DNA of 64,000 nt from Metellina segmentata (GCA_947359465.1 OX375872.1:133164011-133228010); one strand, 5' to 3'. Positions 51,290-62,539 are shown, counted from the first letter of the stretch. Numbers and translations: made by a program. The notes: generated by a model from the letters alone, not told the origin.

Positions 51290-52381
51290 CACTGCTTGCC
51301 ACCGTAAATGCAACACCCTGAAGGAAGCATGCAAATAATATGAAATTTACAACATGCATTAGCGGAGGTGAGATATGCAAATGATTAGAATTTCACCGCA
51401 GACGCACATCACGCGCGCCTGTGGCGCCACTTCAAAGCGCTATTTAAGGTTTGGAGATTTCGACGATTTCAAGTACGGCAATTGTGTTTTTCTTGTGGTT
51501 TTTTCAAAAAAAACGATCAACTATGCCTCGTAGAAAACAGCGATCATCTTTTGATCAAGTATCCGAGTTCGACAGAGGAAGGATAGTGGCCTACCGAGAT
51601 TGTGGATTATCTTTCAGAGAAATCGGTAGTCGTTTTGGACGAAACCAAACAACAGTAATGCGGATATGTGATCGTTGGATGCAGGAGGGTACAACGGACC
51701 GACGTGTTCGATCGCATCCACCTCAGTGCACCACTTCACGTGATGACAGGCATATTGTGCGTATGGCAGTGACGGATCGCTCAGTCACATTCAGTCTGTA
51801 ACGCATTATCCAGTGTCTGCGCGTACCATTCGACGCCGTTCACAGCAGTGGTCTGTCCGCAAGACGTCTATTGCTTCGTCTATCCTTGACACAGAACCAC
51901 AGACGTCTCAGCCGCCAATGGTGCGATGAAAGAAGGATGTGGATGGCAGAATGGAATGAAATTGTCTTTACTGAAGAGTCACGCTTCTGTCTGCAACACC
52001 ACGATGGTCGGATTCGAGTTTGGAGACACCGAGGAGAGAGGATGCTGAACAGCTGCGTTTTGCACCGCCACACTGGTCCTGCACCGGGTATTATGGTATG
52101 GGGCGGTACACCAGGTCAACTTTGGCAACGTGTGGAAGCTGCTTGGTCTGCTGTACCCCAAGAACACATCCAAAGTCTCTTTGAATCAATGCCGAGGCGT
52201 GTGGCAGCGGTGATCTCCAACAATGGCGGCTACTCTGGCTACTGATTTTGGCAGGAACCACACTTCACAGAAGTCTATGAATTTAATCATTTGATACTTG
52301 GTCAACATGTTATCTACAAAATAAATTTTGTTGTGATATCTCTTGTCTTTCTTGGTGTTGCAATTTGGGTGGCCAGCAGTG
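51290..52381 (+). mobile_element. Tc1 element (family 3), internal deletion
   Basis: TA on both sides (51288-51289, 52382-52383). Ends CACTGCTTGCCACCGTAAAT and CACTGCTGGCCACCCAAATT (reverse complement), both followed by GCAACACC. Size 1092 bp, about 350 bp short of a full element. Confidence 0.85.
51523..52245 (+). pseudogene. Tc1 transposase, catalytic core deleted
   Basis: From ATG 51523: MPRRKQRSSFDQVSEFDRGR, a helix-turn-helix with YRDCGLSFREIGSRFGRNQT, then CDRWMQEGTTDRR. A frameshift before TAA 51799-51801 and a compensating one near 51850 bracket 'VTHYPVSARTIRRR' in another frame. The frame resumes as RLSLTQNHRRLSRQW, IVFTEESRFCLQHHDGRI (first Asp now Glu) and GIMVWGG. It then jumps straight to a TPGQLWQRVEAAWS end and the terminal NNGGYSGY. 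Second Asp and Glu are lost in the deletion. Confidence 0.85.
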
Positions 52382-52383
52382 TA

Positions 52384-52608
52384 GAATTAATTAAACTTAC
52401 GTTTAACTATATTTTTTGATGTTTCCTTTATATTTAACTGGAAACATACTTTATACCTTTTTTTAGAAATATCTGCTCTATGAAATCTGGTTTTAAAGAG
52501 GCGATTAATTTAGCGTCGAAGATGCAAAGCGATGGAAAATCAAACTAGTTTTCAACAAGAAAGTATTTTCTTCACCTTCACATATCACAGTTCTTCACTT
52601 TCACAGAT
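52384..52608. other. Spacer
   Basis: Nothing recognised. Confidence 0.4.
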
Positions 52609-52857
52609 TTAACCTTCCTGGTGGTTGTCTCTACAAGGAATCTCGTCATTAGCAAAATTGACCAGATCTTGATGAAAGAGGTGTAACGTCATTAGAAGAA
52701 AACTGACCAAATCGTGATCTCGTCATCATCGGAAAATCGACAATATCTTGATGAGATATCTCGGTATTAGCAAAATTTTTCTTTAGAGATATCTCGCGCG
52801 CGATATTAGCAAAATTTTTCTCTAGAGATATCTCGTCGAAACCGTCTAGAGGGTTAA
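52609..52857. mobile_element. TTAA-ended palindromic element, copy M
   Basis: TTAACCTTCCTGGTGGTTGT at the left and CGTCTAGAGGGTTAA at the right. Near the right end a 'tagagatatctcg' unit with 'attagcaaaatttttct' is doubled, showing recent expansion by tandem duplication. Confidence 0.8.
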
Positions 52858-52974
52858 GCTTCACTCATCCTTCTCAATTTCTAAGGCGGAAATAACGGCT
52901 TTATGTGGAAGGCGTTTAATCACATATTTTCACTCAAACTCATAGAAACTATATCATGTTCACTGACTGATTAA

Positions 52975-53258
52975 GAAGCCACGGTAGCCAGCTTGGAAGG
53001 GTATTGGGTTAGCAACCGGAGGGTTGCGAGTTCGAAAATCGATCCAACTAAAGACTGTCGTGACTGGTGCATGCTAATTAGATCCCGTTGACTTGGTGTG
53101 GAAGTTCATAGAGTGCAGTGCCATCTTGGGCGTGAGCTCGTCATCTGACCGTGGTTCAAAATTACGAGGGGTTATACTCGGATTTTTCCCTTCTCGACCT
53201 ACGCCAATAGTCCCCTGTTCCTCACCAGTACGACGTTATTTCAACTACAAGACTCATT
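52975..53258 (+). mobile_element. Main SINE family copy, full length
   Basis: A-box-like TAGCCAGCTTGG (52985-52996), B-box 'gcgagttcgaaaatc', 'actggtgcatgctaattaga', 'gaccgtggttcaaaattacg', 'ccaatagtcccctgttcctc' and tail 'tttcaactac'. Confidence 0.85.
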
Positions 53259-53299
53259 AAGTGCCTTATAATCATTGAAACATCCATCATGCTTTTATT

Positions 53300-53440
53300 T
53301 TAGAGGAGTTGTGCACGTTAAATCTGTCGGGGCATCAAATGTCCTCACATTAGCGTGGTGTGGAAGTTTGGAGAGTGGGGTGTCAGCTCATGTGTTGTTT
53401 CGTCATCTAATCGTGGTTCAAAATTACGTGGTGTCATTAA
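53300..53440 (+). mobile_element. Main SINE family, middle fragment
   Basis: 'gtgcacgttaaatctgtcgg' through 'gtggttcaaaattacgtggt'; head and 3' end absent. Confidence 0.75.
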
Positions 53441-53461
53441 TTTTGCTACCTATGCCTTTAA

Positions 53462-53561
53462 ACTCCCTCTGTCTCTCTCTACTATAATACCCTATACTTA
53501 TACGTATAAACTACTACACTGCCTATACAGATAAACTAATAAACTACCTACACCTATAAAC
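53462..53561. repeat. Simple repeat of 'ataaactac' / 'cctac' units
   Basis: Low-complexity 'tataaactactacactgcct' type iterations, continuing at 54268-54300 beyond the inserted element. Confidence 0.7.
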
Positions 53562-54267
53562 TAGGGATGAAAACATCGATGTATTGGGGTCGATGTTTTT
53601 GTAACATCGATGTTTATACGTGTCGATGTTTTTACGTTGTTGATGTTTTATTTTTAAATGATAAAAGTACCGTTATAAAAATTTAGAAAATAACCAAGTA
53701 GCATAATTTTCATAATCAGCAAATTGAACATACTTTTAGACCAAAGTGACCAAAGGTGAAGGGTCTGAAAAGTAGGGATACGACATAGATGTCAATGTTT
53801 TCAAAACATTGATGTTTTATAAATTACATCGATGTATTGGAGCTGATGTCACATCACTAGTTGCTAAACCAGTTATACGAAATGGAGTACAACGTTTAAA
53901 TGCACTGAATTTTAAAAACATCGAAAGTATGGGGGCGATGCAGTATCAACATCGAATGTTTTGCTGTCGATATAGCATCACTAGGTGCTAAACCAGCTTT
54001 AAGAAATGGGGGGAAAAGTTTGAATTCGCTGAATTTTAAAAACATTGATAGTTTGGGGGCGATGCATTATCAACATCGATGTTTTCCTGTCGATGTTGCA
54101 TCCTTAGTTGCTAAACTAGTTTTAAGAAATGGGAAAAAAAAGTTTAAATACATTGAATTTTAAAAACATCGATGTTTAAAAACATCGATATTTTTGGAAC
54201 GATGTTTTATCAACATCGGTGTTTTAATTTTGAACATCGATGTTTTGCTGTCGATGTCGCATCCCTA
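53562..54267. mobile_element. 706-bp hAT-type element rich in ACATCGATGT palindromes
   Basis: A perfect 8-bp duplication CTATAAAC (53554-53561, 54268-54275) surrounds termini TAGGGATGAAAACATCGATG and TAGGGATGCGACATCGACAG (reverse complement). The interior has three ~170-bp tandem units carrying 'gttgctaaaccag', 'gaattttaaaaacatcga' and 'gggggcgatgca'. Non-coding. Confidence 0.85.
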
Positions 54268-54299
54268 CTATAAACTACTATACTACCTACACTACCCTA

Positions 54300-54582
54300 C
54301 AATAATGGACCGGACGCCAGCGGATTTGCATAGAATGCGTCTACTTGTTTGGGGGTGGTATGGCCGGTGACCTTTGTATGTTGTTCCTGGTAAATTGGAC
54401 GCCGGCGCCGACATGAGCATTTTGGACAATCAGGTTCTTCCTGCGCTCTGGTAATTTTATGGAATGGACGAATGTTACTTCCAGGACGACAACGCTCCAT
54501 GTCATGTTTCAGCCTCTGTCAAGCAGTGGTATCAAGATATGAATGTAAAACGTCTTCTTTGGCCTGCGCAGAGTCCCGAACA
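54300..54582 (+). pseudogene. Tc1 transposase fragment
   Basis: Residues VVPGKLDAGADMSILDNQVL, then MDECYFQDDNAPCHVS (second Asp), KQWYQDMNVKRLLWPAQSP. It stops before the Glu motif, where a SINE begins. In-frame stops near 54372 and 54450. A family different from the other Tc1 copies here. Confidence 0.75.
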
Positions 54583-54697
54583 TCTGACCGTGGTTCAAAG
54601 TGACGAGATGTTCGGGATTGATCCCGGACCGTTGCCAATAACCCGTTGTGTTGCTCCAGAGCTATGTCAATTGACTGCCTATCTACCTACCAGGTAA
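54583..54697 (+). mobile_element. Main SINE family 3' part
   Basis: 'catctgaccgtggttcaaag', 'gggattgatcccggaccgtt', 'gttgtgttgctccagagcta' and tail 'ctgcctatctacctacc'. Fused directly to the Tc1 fragment. Confidence 0.75.
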
Positions 54698-54714
54698 ATT
54701 TATTCAAACTTATG

Positions 54715-55025
54715 AGGTAGGTAGGTAGATATTTTAATTATCATCGCACTGGGCAACACATCGGGCTATTGACGATGGTTTGAGATAAATCCCAACAGGA
54801 AAGACCCGAAGACAACACCACGTATTTCTGAACCATGGTCGGATGACGAAGCAACATCTGAGATGGTACCCCACTCTCCCAACTTACACACCACGCCAAC
54901 GTGAGGACATTTGAGGCCCCGAAGTGTTTAACGTGCACCAGCCCCCATTATACATGACGGTCTTTGGTTGGATTCGAACTCGCAATCCTCCAGTTGCCAG
55001 TTCGTTACTCTTCCAACCGGGTTCC
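54715..55025 (-). mobile_element. Main SINE family copy, full length, minus
   Basis: Tail 'gtaggtaggtagatatttta', body with 'gacaacaccacgtatttctg', 'gaccatggtc'-like and 'cacaccacgccaacgtgagg'. Head 'ctttggttggattcgaactc' and 'gcaatcctccagttgcc' at the right. Tail-to-tail with the preceding copy. Confidence 0.85.
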
Positions 55026-55880
55026 ACGAACTGGAGCTGCTCCAGTTCGAGATTAATTAAAATACCAAATGTCCCTCCGGAACAAAATAATTACAAAAAT
55101 CGCATGAATATATAGTTTACATAGAGGGGTGGGTAGTTGAACTATCTATTAGTTTAGAAAGAAAAAATAATCTTCGCTTCAAGCAAATAAAGTATTCCAG
55201 CAGTCCCATCCTCATTATCTCAGACCGTGAATGAGTCACGGATGCAAAATGAGTTCTGTTAAACTATAAAAAGCCATTGGAAAATGACGAGTTCTATCCA
55301 GTGTGGGTTATCAGCCTTTTACGTAACTAGTCCACGCTCCCCCAGCCATTGTTCGCTCACACTTATTGCGAAAAACTGGGTTTCTTCAAACGGAGTTCAG
55401 CAAGTTCCATATTTAGATTCCGTTTCTAAAAAAAAATTATGCAGTTCCCAGCAAATTCGAATCAAATGCCCGAAAATGAGATGTTGAGGTATTCCAGCAA
55501 CGTCGGATCGGAATATTTTATCATGATTCCAGCCCGGAGGAGGATTCATAAAATTCCCGAAAGATATTAACAATGGGTCATAATTTGTAGCAGGGCTGAT
55601 TTTGCTGATATCAGAATCAGAAGTTAAACGCTTTCTTCCTCCTTGCCCCGCTGTTTCATGATCCTTTATGGCTCTGCATATTGCCTACTTATAACACCCG
55701 TAAAAAATAACAGATCGGTGAGGCTTTTTGGAAAATTTGTGAAGACGTGCTAAGGTGTCGCAGTAAACGTCTCTATGCGAAGCTTTATAACTGAATCAAA
55801 CAATCTGGAGAGTGATAGCTTCCTCTTGTTCATCGTGAGAGAAAAAGTGACGTAAGAAATTTTCCTTGTTTGGTCTGAGT
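55026..55880. other. Intergenic, nothing recognised
   Basis: No supported feature. Confidence 0.45.
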
Positions 55881-55884
55881 AATC

Positions 55885-56165
55885 CGCAATGTCTATCAGA
55901 CGAGGTTTGTTTTCTAATCGAGCTTTTTGAATTTGGTATTGATATCAAACTCGTGTTTATCATGAGATGTACCACTACACACTGGTCCCTATTGCGATTT
56001 TACCCTGATCAAGCTTTTTGAAGTTGGGATTATTAGCAAAATCTTGTTTATCTTGAGATATGTACCACTACACACACACACACTGCTCCCTATTAAGAGT
56101 TTACCCTAACGAAGATATTGGAAGCTGAGATTGATAGAAATCTCGTGTTTATCATAAGAGATGAA
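55885..56165. repeat. Tandem array, ~95-bp unit, interrupted
   Basis: 'aagctttttgaagttgggat', 'tattagcaaaatc', 'tcgtgtttatcatgagatg' and 'taccactacacac' are iterated about three times. The series resumes at 58346-58460 ('cgaagctctgaaattggtat', 'tactagcaaactcatgctta') on the far side of the long-TIR element. Confidence 0.65.
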
Positions 56166-57330
56166 CACCCGTCAAAAAAAACGACTCAACCGATCGCAAT
56201 TGCACAATTTACATCACAAAACAAAACGGAAGGTAGCAATCGATAAGGATTAATATTGTCTACAAATATCAATACTTAAAATTTGTCTAAGAAGCCGTCT
56301 TCATATTAAATTGGGTGCTTGCTCCGATTATTTCAATACGAACTCCCATCTTTTATCACAAATTTGGATTCTACACAAAATTTCAGGCGGATTTGATGAA
56401 AAAATAATGTAAAACGGTGTAAAATTGACCGAGAAAATCCATAAAAAGCATTGAAAGTGAGTATAAATGTTCGGAATTCAATCACATTATAAATATTAAT
56501 TAAGACATGTAGTGTCCGTCGCAGTCAATGACCTGTTTCAAGCCCCTTGGTAGGTAGTCTATTAAGATGGTAAAAAGTCAGAATCCATTCTGATTGAATC
56601 CCAGGATCTGTTGGCAGAAATTTCTGTTTTCACTTTGTGAACAATCCCCAATAACGATAATAATCATCGAATTTTGCAAACCGTCTCACTGCACTTCTAA
56701 TTATGCACGTAATGAGCTGGAATTTGTAATTCCGATGTTTCAATAACAGTTGAATCACATGGTGTCAAAATTTGCCCATGTTTCTATTCACATATTTTTT
56801 TTAAATATTAATTTCATAATTGATAAAAAATAGTAAATTTAGTTTGATAATTAAAATATATGAATCGGTTGTTTGAGAAACCCCATAAGTCAGGTGAGAA
56901 CAATTTTTGGGAAAACGAGAGAAAACTGTTTCTGCGCTAACCGACAACCTCTATATTATTATTTCTAATAAAATGTATTGTTTGAAGCTAAATACAATCT
57001 TTGTGCTCAATGGAGGTCTCAAAAGATAAATAATTAAATTATTATGGATTTTTAAAGTCAATTGACTTTTGGGGTTTCTCAAATACATATACTTTTGGCA
57101 AAAAGTAATTGCATTCTAAACTGTATAAAATAAAAAGTACATTTAGTATACCTCAAATATGCATTCTAAAACAAGTAGAAACATTAAATAAATATTAAAC
57201 ACAAATAAGATTATTTAGTTCTATGAATAAAAGTGGTATATATGGTGAGAAATAAAATTTATTCATCAGTAGCGTAGTTCTCTGGCAACTGTGTGAGAAT
57301 CAGATGTACCTGTAGAACACTGGTGAACTA

Positions 57331-57540
57331 TCGCTTTGTAGAATGCTTGAATATGTTTTCTTCATTTGGGATGTATTTCATCAGTTTATTTTTGTCTTCA
57401 AATTTTTTCTTGTTGATGTAGATTTTCCCACTTGGAAATACTGGTTCATTTGGGAGTGATAGAAGCAGCTTTTTATTGTTGTTAAACCGAAAAGTGTGGC
57501 TGCAAAACCCATCATTAAAAGGTTTGTCGATTTCAACATC
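57331..57540 (-). pseudogene. Unrecognised 70-codon frame inside nested MITE
   Basis: On the minus strand an open frame without ATG reads DVEIDKPFNDGFCSHTFRFN ... LPNEPVFPSGKIYIN ... KYIPNEENIFKHSTKR and stops at 57328-57330. It is rich in Lys/Asn, which AT-rich DNA favours, but continuous over 70 codons. It might be a transposase remnant of the parent element; I recognise no family. Confidence 0.3.
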
Positions 57541-57617
57541 CTAATGTTTGAAAGAGTGTGAAAACTGCATGAACTGTGAGATTTTAAAAGCGACTTTCTC
57601 ATTCTTTGGAACTTTAC

Positions 57618-57934
57618 GCCTATAAGTCACTTTTTTCTCTCAATCGAGTTTTCGGTAAAAATCTATTCTTCACAGATAGACGCATCTTTTAGAAGTGAAA
57701 CACAACGAGTCAGGTCATTCTACATAGAGTTGGCCCGTATGAAAGGTTTCGTTTATTCGAGAAAGCTCATAAGTCAGTGACGTATGGGCTTCGTTTATTT
57801 GAGCCAAATCTATGTAGAATGACCTGACTCGTGGGGTTTCACATCTAATAGATGCGTCTTCCTCTAAAGAATAGAATTTTGCCGGAAACTCGATTTCGAC
57901 AAAAAGTGACTTATGGGGTTTCTCAAACAACCGG
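57618..57934. repeat. Fold-back structure
   Basis: Left arm 57618-57735 and right arm 57815-57934 are inverted: 'gagtcaggtcattctacata' pairs with 'tatgtagaatgacctgactc', extending outward through 'agacgcatct' and 'aagtcactttttt'. The ~80-base centre holds direct 'cgtttatt' repeats. Confidence 0.75.
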
Positions 57935-58522
57935 TTCCTATATAGATTGTGTTTGGGTTTATGACTAGCAAAGGATGAAAAAACAATTTCCAAGAAAAAT
58001 TAATATTTTAGCAACTATAATAAAAAACGTGAAACACCAATTTAATATTAGTAGATCTAATTTTCAAACACTTACAAATCGGGAAAAAATTCAATAAAAT
58101 TGATTAACTTTTTTTTTAAATCCGCCTGAAATTATGTGTAGAATTTGTGAAAAAAGGTGGGGGTTCGTATTGAAATTATCGGAGCAAGCACCCAATTTAA
58201 TAGGAAGACGGTCCCTTAGACAAATTTTAAATATTGACATTTGTAGAAAACATTAATCTCTATCGATTGCTACCTTCCGTTTTGTTCTGCGATGTAAACT
58301 GTGCAATTGCGATCGGGTGAGTCGGTTTTTTATTTGATGGGTGTACCTAACCTAACACCGATCGCTCTCGGTACCTGTATCTATTTGAATTTTAACTTAA
58401 CGAAGCTCTGAAATTGGTATTACTAGCAAACTCATGCTTATTATAAGCGAAGCACTGTCGCGGAAAAAAACGAGCCAACTACTTTGTTTCGAGCACTATT
58501 CATATTAGAGCAAATTCAAATA

Positions 58523-59930
58523 CACTCAATAACAAAAAAAAAACGACGCACCAAGAAGGAATCATCCCATTGCTTGGAAATTTCGTATGCAAAAATGTTT
58601 TGACCAAATATGCAAATGATTAAAATTTGGTGTCCAATGAATGAATAGTGCGATCTCCAGCGCATCGGAACTGCGCATCCAGCAGATGTATATAAGGAGT
58701 TGTTCTAGAACTGTTGTTAAAAATTTCTGCTGCATTGCGATTTAGGATACCTTTCAACGACTGAAAAAAATGCCTCGCCACAGGATCAAAGCTCATTACG
58801 AGCAACTTTCAGAGTTTGAAAGAGGTCGTATCATTGGATTGAAAGAGGCAGGTTGGGCAAATCGGAAAATCACTCGTCATGTGAGTCAAAGCGATGCGGC
58901 GATTAGAAGATGCTGGCAAGAGTGGGTGGACAATGGCAGATTTCAGCGTCATTATGGTAGCGTTCGACGTAGGGCCACAACAGATCGCGAGGACAGAGTG
59001 ATTGTCAGATCAGCTGTCACAGCGCCTGATTCATCGCTATCAACCATCAGTTGTGCGACCCACACACAAGTGTCCACCATGATCATTCACAGACGACTGA
59101 CAGAGCGAAATCTACGCTCGTACCGACCGTTACGCCACCTGCCACTCCCACCTGCACATTGTCGAGCCAGATTACAGTGGTGCTTGGCTTGATCAGGCTG
59201 GAATGATGCTGACTGGGGACGTATAGTCTTTAGCGACGAATCCCGCTTCCAACTGTGTCCTGACTATCATCGAAGACGTGTCTGGAGACGCCAAGGGCAG
59301 CGTACCGATCCTGCTTTTACTATTGCACGCCACACGGGCCCTCAACAAGGAGTTATGGTCTGGGGTGTCATTTCCCTTGATAGCCGGACCCCTTTGGTCG
59401 TCATTAGAGGTACACTTACTGCACAGCGGTACGTTGACGACATTCTGAGACCTGTTTTGCTACCGTTCCTTTCGCAGTACCCTGGGCTTATTTTTCAGCA
59501 AGACAATGACAGACCACATACGGTACGTGTTGCTATGAACTGTCTTCAAGCTTGTCAAACACTTCCTTGGCCAGCCAGATCACCAGATCTCTCGCCCATC
59601 GAGCATGTCTGGGATATGATGGGAAGACGACTGCATCCGGTAGGGAATGTTGATGACGTAGTCCGACAATTGGAGCAAATTTGGCAAGAAATACCGCAGG
59701 AGACCATCCGGGAGCTTTATCGGTCTATGCAATCCCGTGTGGCAGCTTGCATCCAGGCTAGAGGCGGGTCAACACCTTATTGAGCTCGTTACTGTAACTC
59801 TGAAATAAATCATTCAATTGTTCTGAAATTTTAATAATTTTCTATTCTGTACATAATTTTCCTATCCACCAATTTTTGTCTCCATCGGACAACTCCTTCT
59901 TGGTGCGTCCATTTTTTTTGTTATAGAGTG
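58523..59930 (+). mobile_element. Tc1 element (family 1), nearly intact
   Basis: TA at both sides (58521-58522, 59931-59932). Ends CACTCAATAACAAAAAAAAA and CACTCTATAACAAAAAAAAT (reverse complement), each followed by 'cgcaccaagaagga'. 1408 bp with one long transposase frame broken once. A deleted copy lies at 37540-38202. Confidence 0.9.
58770..59783 (+). pseudogene. Tc1 transposase with a single stop codon
   Basis: ATG 58770 to TGA 59781-59783, 337 codons, the usual length of Tc1 transposases, with one in-frame TGA at 59190-59192 (after LQWCLA). A CGA-to-TGA change is likely because Arg is expected there. Order: paired-like helix-turn-helix (residues ~10-60, LSEFERGRIIGLKEAGWANR), second HTH (to ~120), then the DDE core. 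The core has IVFSDESRF (first Asp), GLIFQQDNDRPHTVR (second Asp) and WPARSPDLSPIEHVWDMMG (Glu). C terminus CIQARGGSTPY intact. I count 32 residues between second Asp and Glu, against 34 in classical Tc1. No other lesion seen. Confidence 0.9.
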
Positions 59931-59945
59931 TATATCAATCAATAG

Positions 59946-61590
59946 AGGGAATAACGTCCTGTAGAAATTCAGACCCAAAACAATTGTAAGAGGGCACGTC
60001 TTCACATCAAATAATTTTGCACAAACAACGATATTTCTTATATTTTAAATAAAAATACCATGTTTTGATGCCATAATCAGATTATGCATCGTTAAATTAT
60101 TCTAAATATGAAATTTCATCACTTTACTGTCTTTAAATCAGGAGATGTTCTATCCTAAAGTTGGTGTCAATTTCAGGGATCAACTCGGCACAGAAAGTCG
60201 TTATTCGTAGATCGAGATTAATTATAGGTATCGCAACCCGAATTTCAAATTTGAACACTATTTCAAGCGTATTTTTCAGTGATCCGAGAATTATTTTTCT
60301 TACGCAAGTGCAAGCCAATTGAGAATTACATTATTATATTTACTATTCAAGTACAAACGATCCGAGAATTATTATCCGAAATATGTCAGACGTTTTAAAC
60401 ATTTTGGTTACCCAGTAAAACAGAAATAATGAGGAAAATTTAATGTTTCGCAAAAACTAATTATCCGACTGAGGTAAAATTTTGCATAGGCCATATTAGA
60501 AGTCCTTCTGAATATATTCCCATCAAAATATAACGAGGTTTTAAATCATAATTTTTCAAATATTAATTTAATAATTATTTTTGCATACTAAAAACTATTT
60601 TGAAATAAAATATTAGGTGGATTTTGTTTGGGTTGTTTAACAGTAACAAAGTAGAAAATATCAGTGCTTTAGAAATAATTTTTAGGTATATTGGTAATTT
60701 GGTAATTTTAGTTAACGTCGTACTAGAGCAACACAACGGGCTATTGACGACGGTCCGGAATCAGTCCCGTAAGGGAAAAATTCGAGGACAACACCTCGTA
60801 ATTTTGAACCACGGTCAGATGACGAAGCAACATCTGAGCTGGCACCCCACTCTCCAAAATAATTTTTAGGAAGACATCCATAAAAGTCTAAGAAAATGAT
60901 TTAACATTAGAAGCTCCAATCTTTCTATACTCATAACTTCGAAACGATAAGACCTAATGACATGAAATTTGGTATCTGAAGTTAAATTTTGATATAGATT
61001 CGAAATGTGTCTCAAAATAGGGTTTCTTTTGCAAATTATGAAGATGGGGATTAATTTAACATGAAGACGGCCCCTTATGCATATTGCATGCATTTGAATT
61101 TATAAAAGTTAATTATTGTCGAACGCCATCTTTTAATTTTCTCTAATGTTAAAATTGCTCGACTGAATGTGGTTCAGCTTTCAAAATCCCGTGACTGTAC
61201 TTAACATGACACCAAACACTTGGATACCTGAATTCTATTAGGATGTTACCCTAAGCTCTTTCAATTTGCGATTGATAGCAAATTCAAAGGTATGATTCAG
61301 TAGAGAATAACATCCTTCACAAATTCAAATTCAAAACAATTGCATAAGGGGACGTCTTTATATCAAATTTTGCACAAACAACGAAATTTCTAAAGGAAAC
61401 ACCATGTTTTGAAGCCATAATCAGATTCTGTATCGTTAAATTAGTCTGAATATGAAATTTCATGACTACTGCTTTTATATCCCAAGACATTCAATCCTAA
61501 AGTTAGTATCGATTTCAGGGATCATCTCGAAATGTAAAATCTCTGTTTGTAGATCGAGATTAATTATAGTTATAGCTACCCGAAAATGTA
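59946..61590. repeat. Two ~300-bp direct repeats
   Basis: Copies at 59946-60260 and 61302-61588 share 'caaaacaattg', 'ttttgcacaaacaacga', 'ccataatcagatt', 'gatttcagggatca' and 'tagatcgagattaattata'. The intervening 1 kb contains a SINE fragment (60712-60868). Nothing else is recognised there. Confidence 0.75.
60712..60868 (-). mobile_element. Main SINE family 3' half, minus
   Basis: 'ttaacgtcgtactagagcaa', 'cacaacgggctattgacgac', 'cgtaattttgaaccacggtc' and 'ctgagctggcaccccactct'. Ends at 'ccaaaataatttttagg' without the head. Confidence 0.8.
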
Positions 61591-61930
61591 TAAGAATAGT
61601 TATAGATACGTTAATTCCTGGGGGGCCAAACACCCATCTTTGAATTTTCTCTACTTTTAAAATTGTTCGAATGAAGAGGGATGATTCTTTTTTTTTTCTG
61701 CGACTGTATGTAACCTAACACCGCACAACCTTGGTACCTGTTCCTTTTGGGATTTCAACCATTTTGAATAGACTAGGATAAATAATGTCTAAACCAACCC
61801 TTTATTCCATATTAATATCCACAATTTGGCATCAAACCTACTTTGCGCCGTTATGTACTAGTTCAGAATTGCCATCTGTTTTCGATGCTGCTGCGTAGAG
61901 CGAATAAGTAGAATAGCCATGTCATGTAAT
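61590..61930. other. Intergenic, nothing recognised
   Basis: Phrases such as 'gcgactgtatgtaacctaac' and 'ttggtacctgttc' recur near 58345 and 61190, hinting at an old tandem series. Confidence 0.35.
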
Positions 61931-61936
61931 GGTAAT

Positions 61937-62152
61937 TTTTAATTAATGTCGTACTAGAGCAACACAGCGGGCTATTGACGACGGTCTTGGATCAATCCAC
62001 TAAGGGAAAGATCCGAGGACAACACCACGTAATTTTGAACCACGGTTTGACGACGACGCAACACCTGAGCTGCCACCCCACACTCCAAGCTTCCCCACCC
62101 AACCAACATGAGGACATTTGAGGCTACGATGGATTTAACGAACACCATCCAG
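61937..62152 (-). mobile_element. Main SINE family copy, head missing, minus
   Basis: 'gtcgtactagagcaacacag', 'gacaacaccacgtaattttg', 'gcaacacctgagctgccacc' and 'gaggacatttgaggctacga' then 'tggatttaacgaacacca'. Confidence 0.8.
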
Positions 62153-62252
62153 CTTAGACTTCGGGAGTTTCTCAAGGACAAACGGAGCAGGACAATTTTG
62201 ATAGAAACATTGATGATGACATACAAAATAGGCAGGTATTTTTTTTATTTAA

Positions 62253-62462
62253 TTAACGTCGAACTGAAGGCAGACACAACGGTTTATCGGTAATGGTTTG
62301 GGATCAAACCCGAAAGGAAAGATCTGAGGACAACATCACTTAATTTTGAGCCACGGTCAGATGACGAGGTCACACCTGAGCTGGCACCTCACTCTCAAAA
62401 CTTCTGCACCACGCCAAAGTGAGGACAATGGAGGCCACGACAGATTTAACGTGCACCAGTCG
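62253..62462 (-). mobile_element. Main SINE family copy, head missing, minus
   Basis: 'ttaacgtcgaactgaaggca', 'aaaggaaagatctgaggaca', 'gagccacggtcagatgacga' and 'gccacgacagatttaacgtg' 'caccagtcg'. Confidence 0.8.
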
Positions 62463-62539
62463 TTTTTTTTATTCACTGCGTTTAAACCACTCAGCATTGA
62501 ATATTTTCACACAAAAGTTCTTCATTATTGTCCTAAGTA

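Larger units (their letters stand above)
56862..57937. mobile_element. Nested MITE with GAAYCGGTTGTTTGAGAAAC ends
   Basis: Left 'gaatcggttgtttgagaaac' 'cccataagtca' pairs with the reverse complement of the right end (one difference in the first 30). It separates two halves of the long-TIR element. The target duplication is unclear ('tatat' on both sides). Confidence 0.7.
56166..58343 (-). mobile_element. Long-TIR Tc1/mariner-like element, second copy
   Basis: Inverted arms of ~250 bp match 16585-17664 ('cacccgtcaaaaaaaacgac', 'gaacaaaacggaaggtagca', 'cttcatattaaattgggt'). The right flank is TA (58344-58345); the left is decayed to AA. The C-terminal transposase remnant (minus strand, 56515-56720) is more decayed than in the first copy. 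A further element is nested at 56862-57937. Confidence 0.75.
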
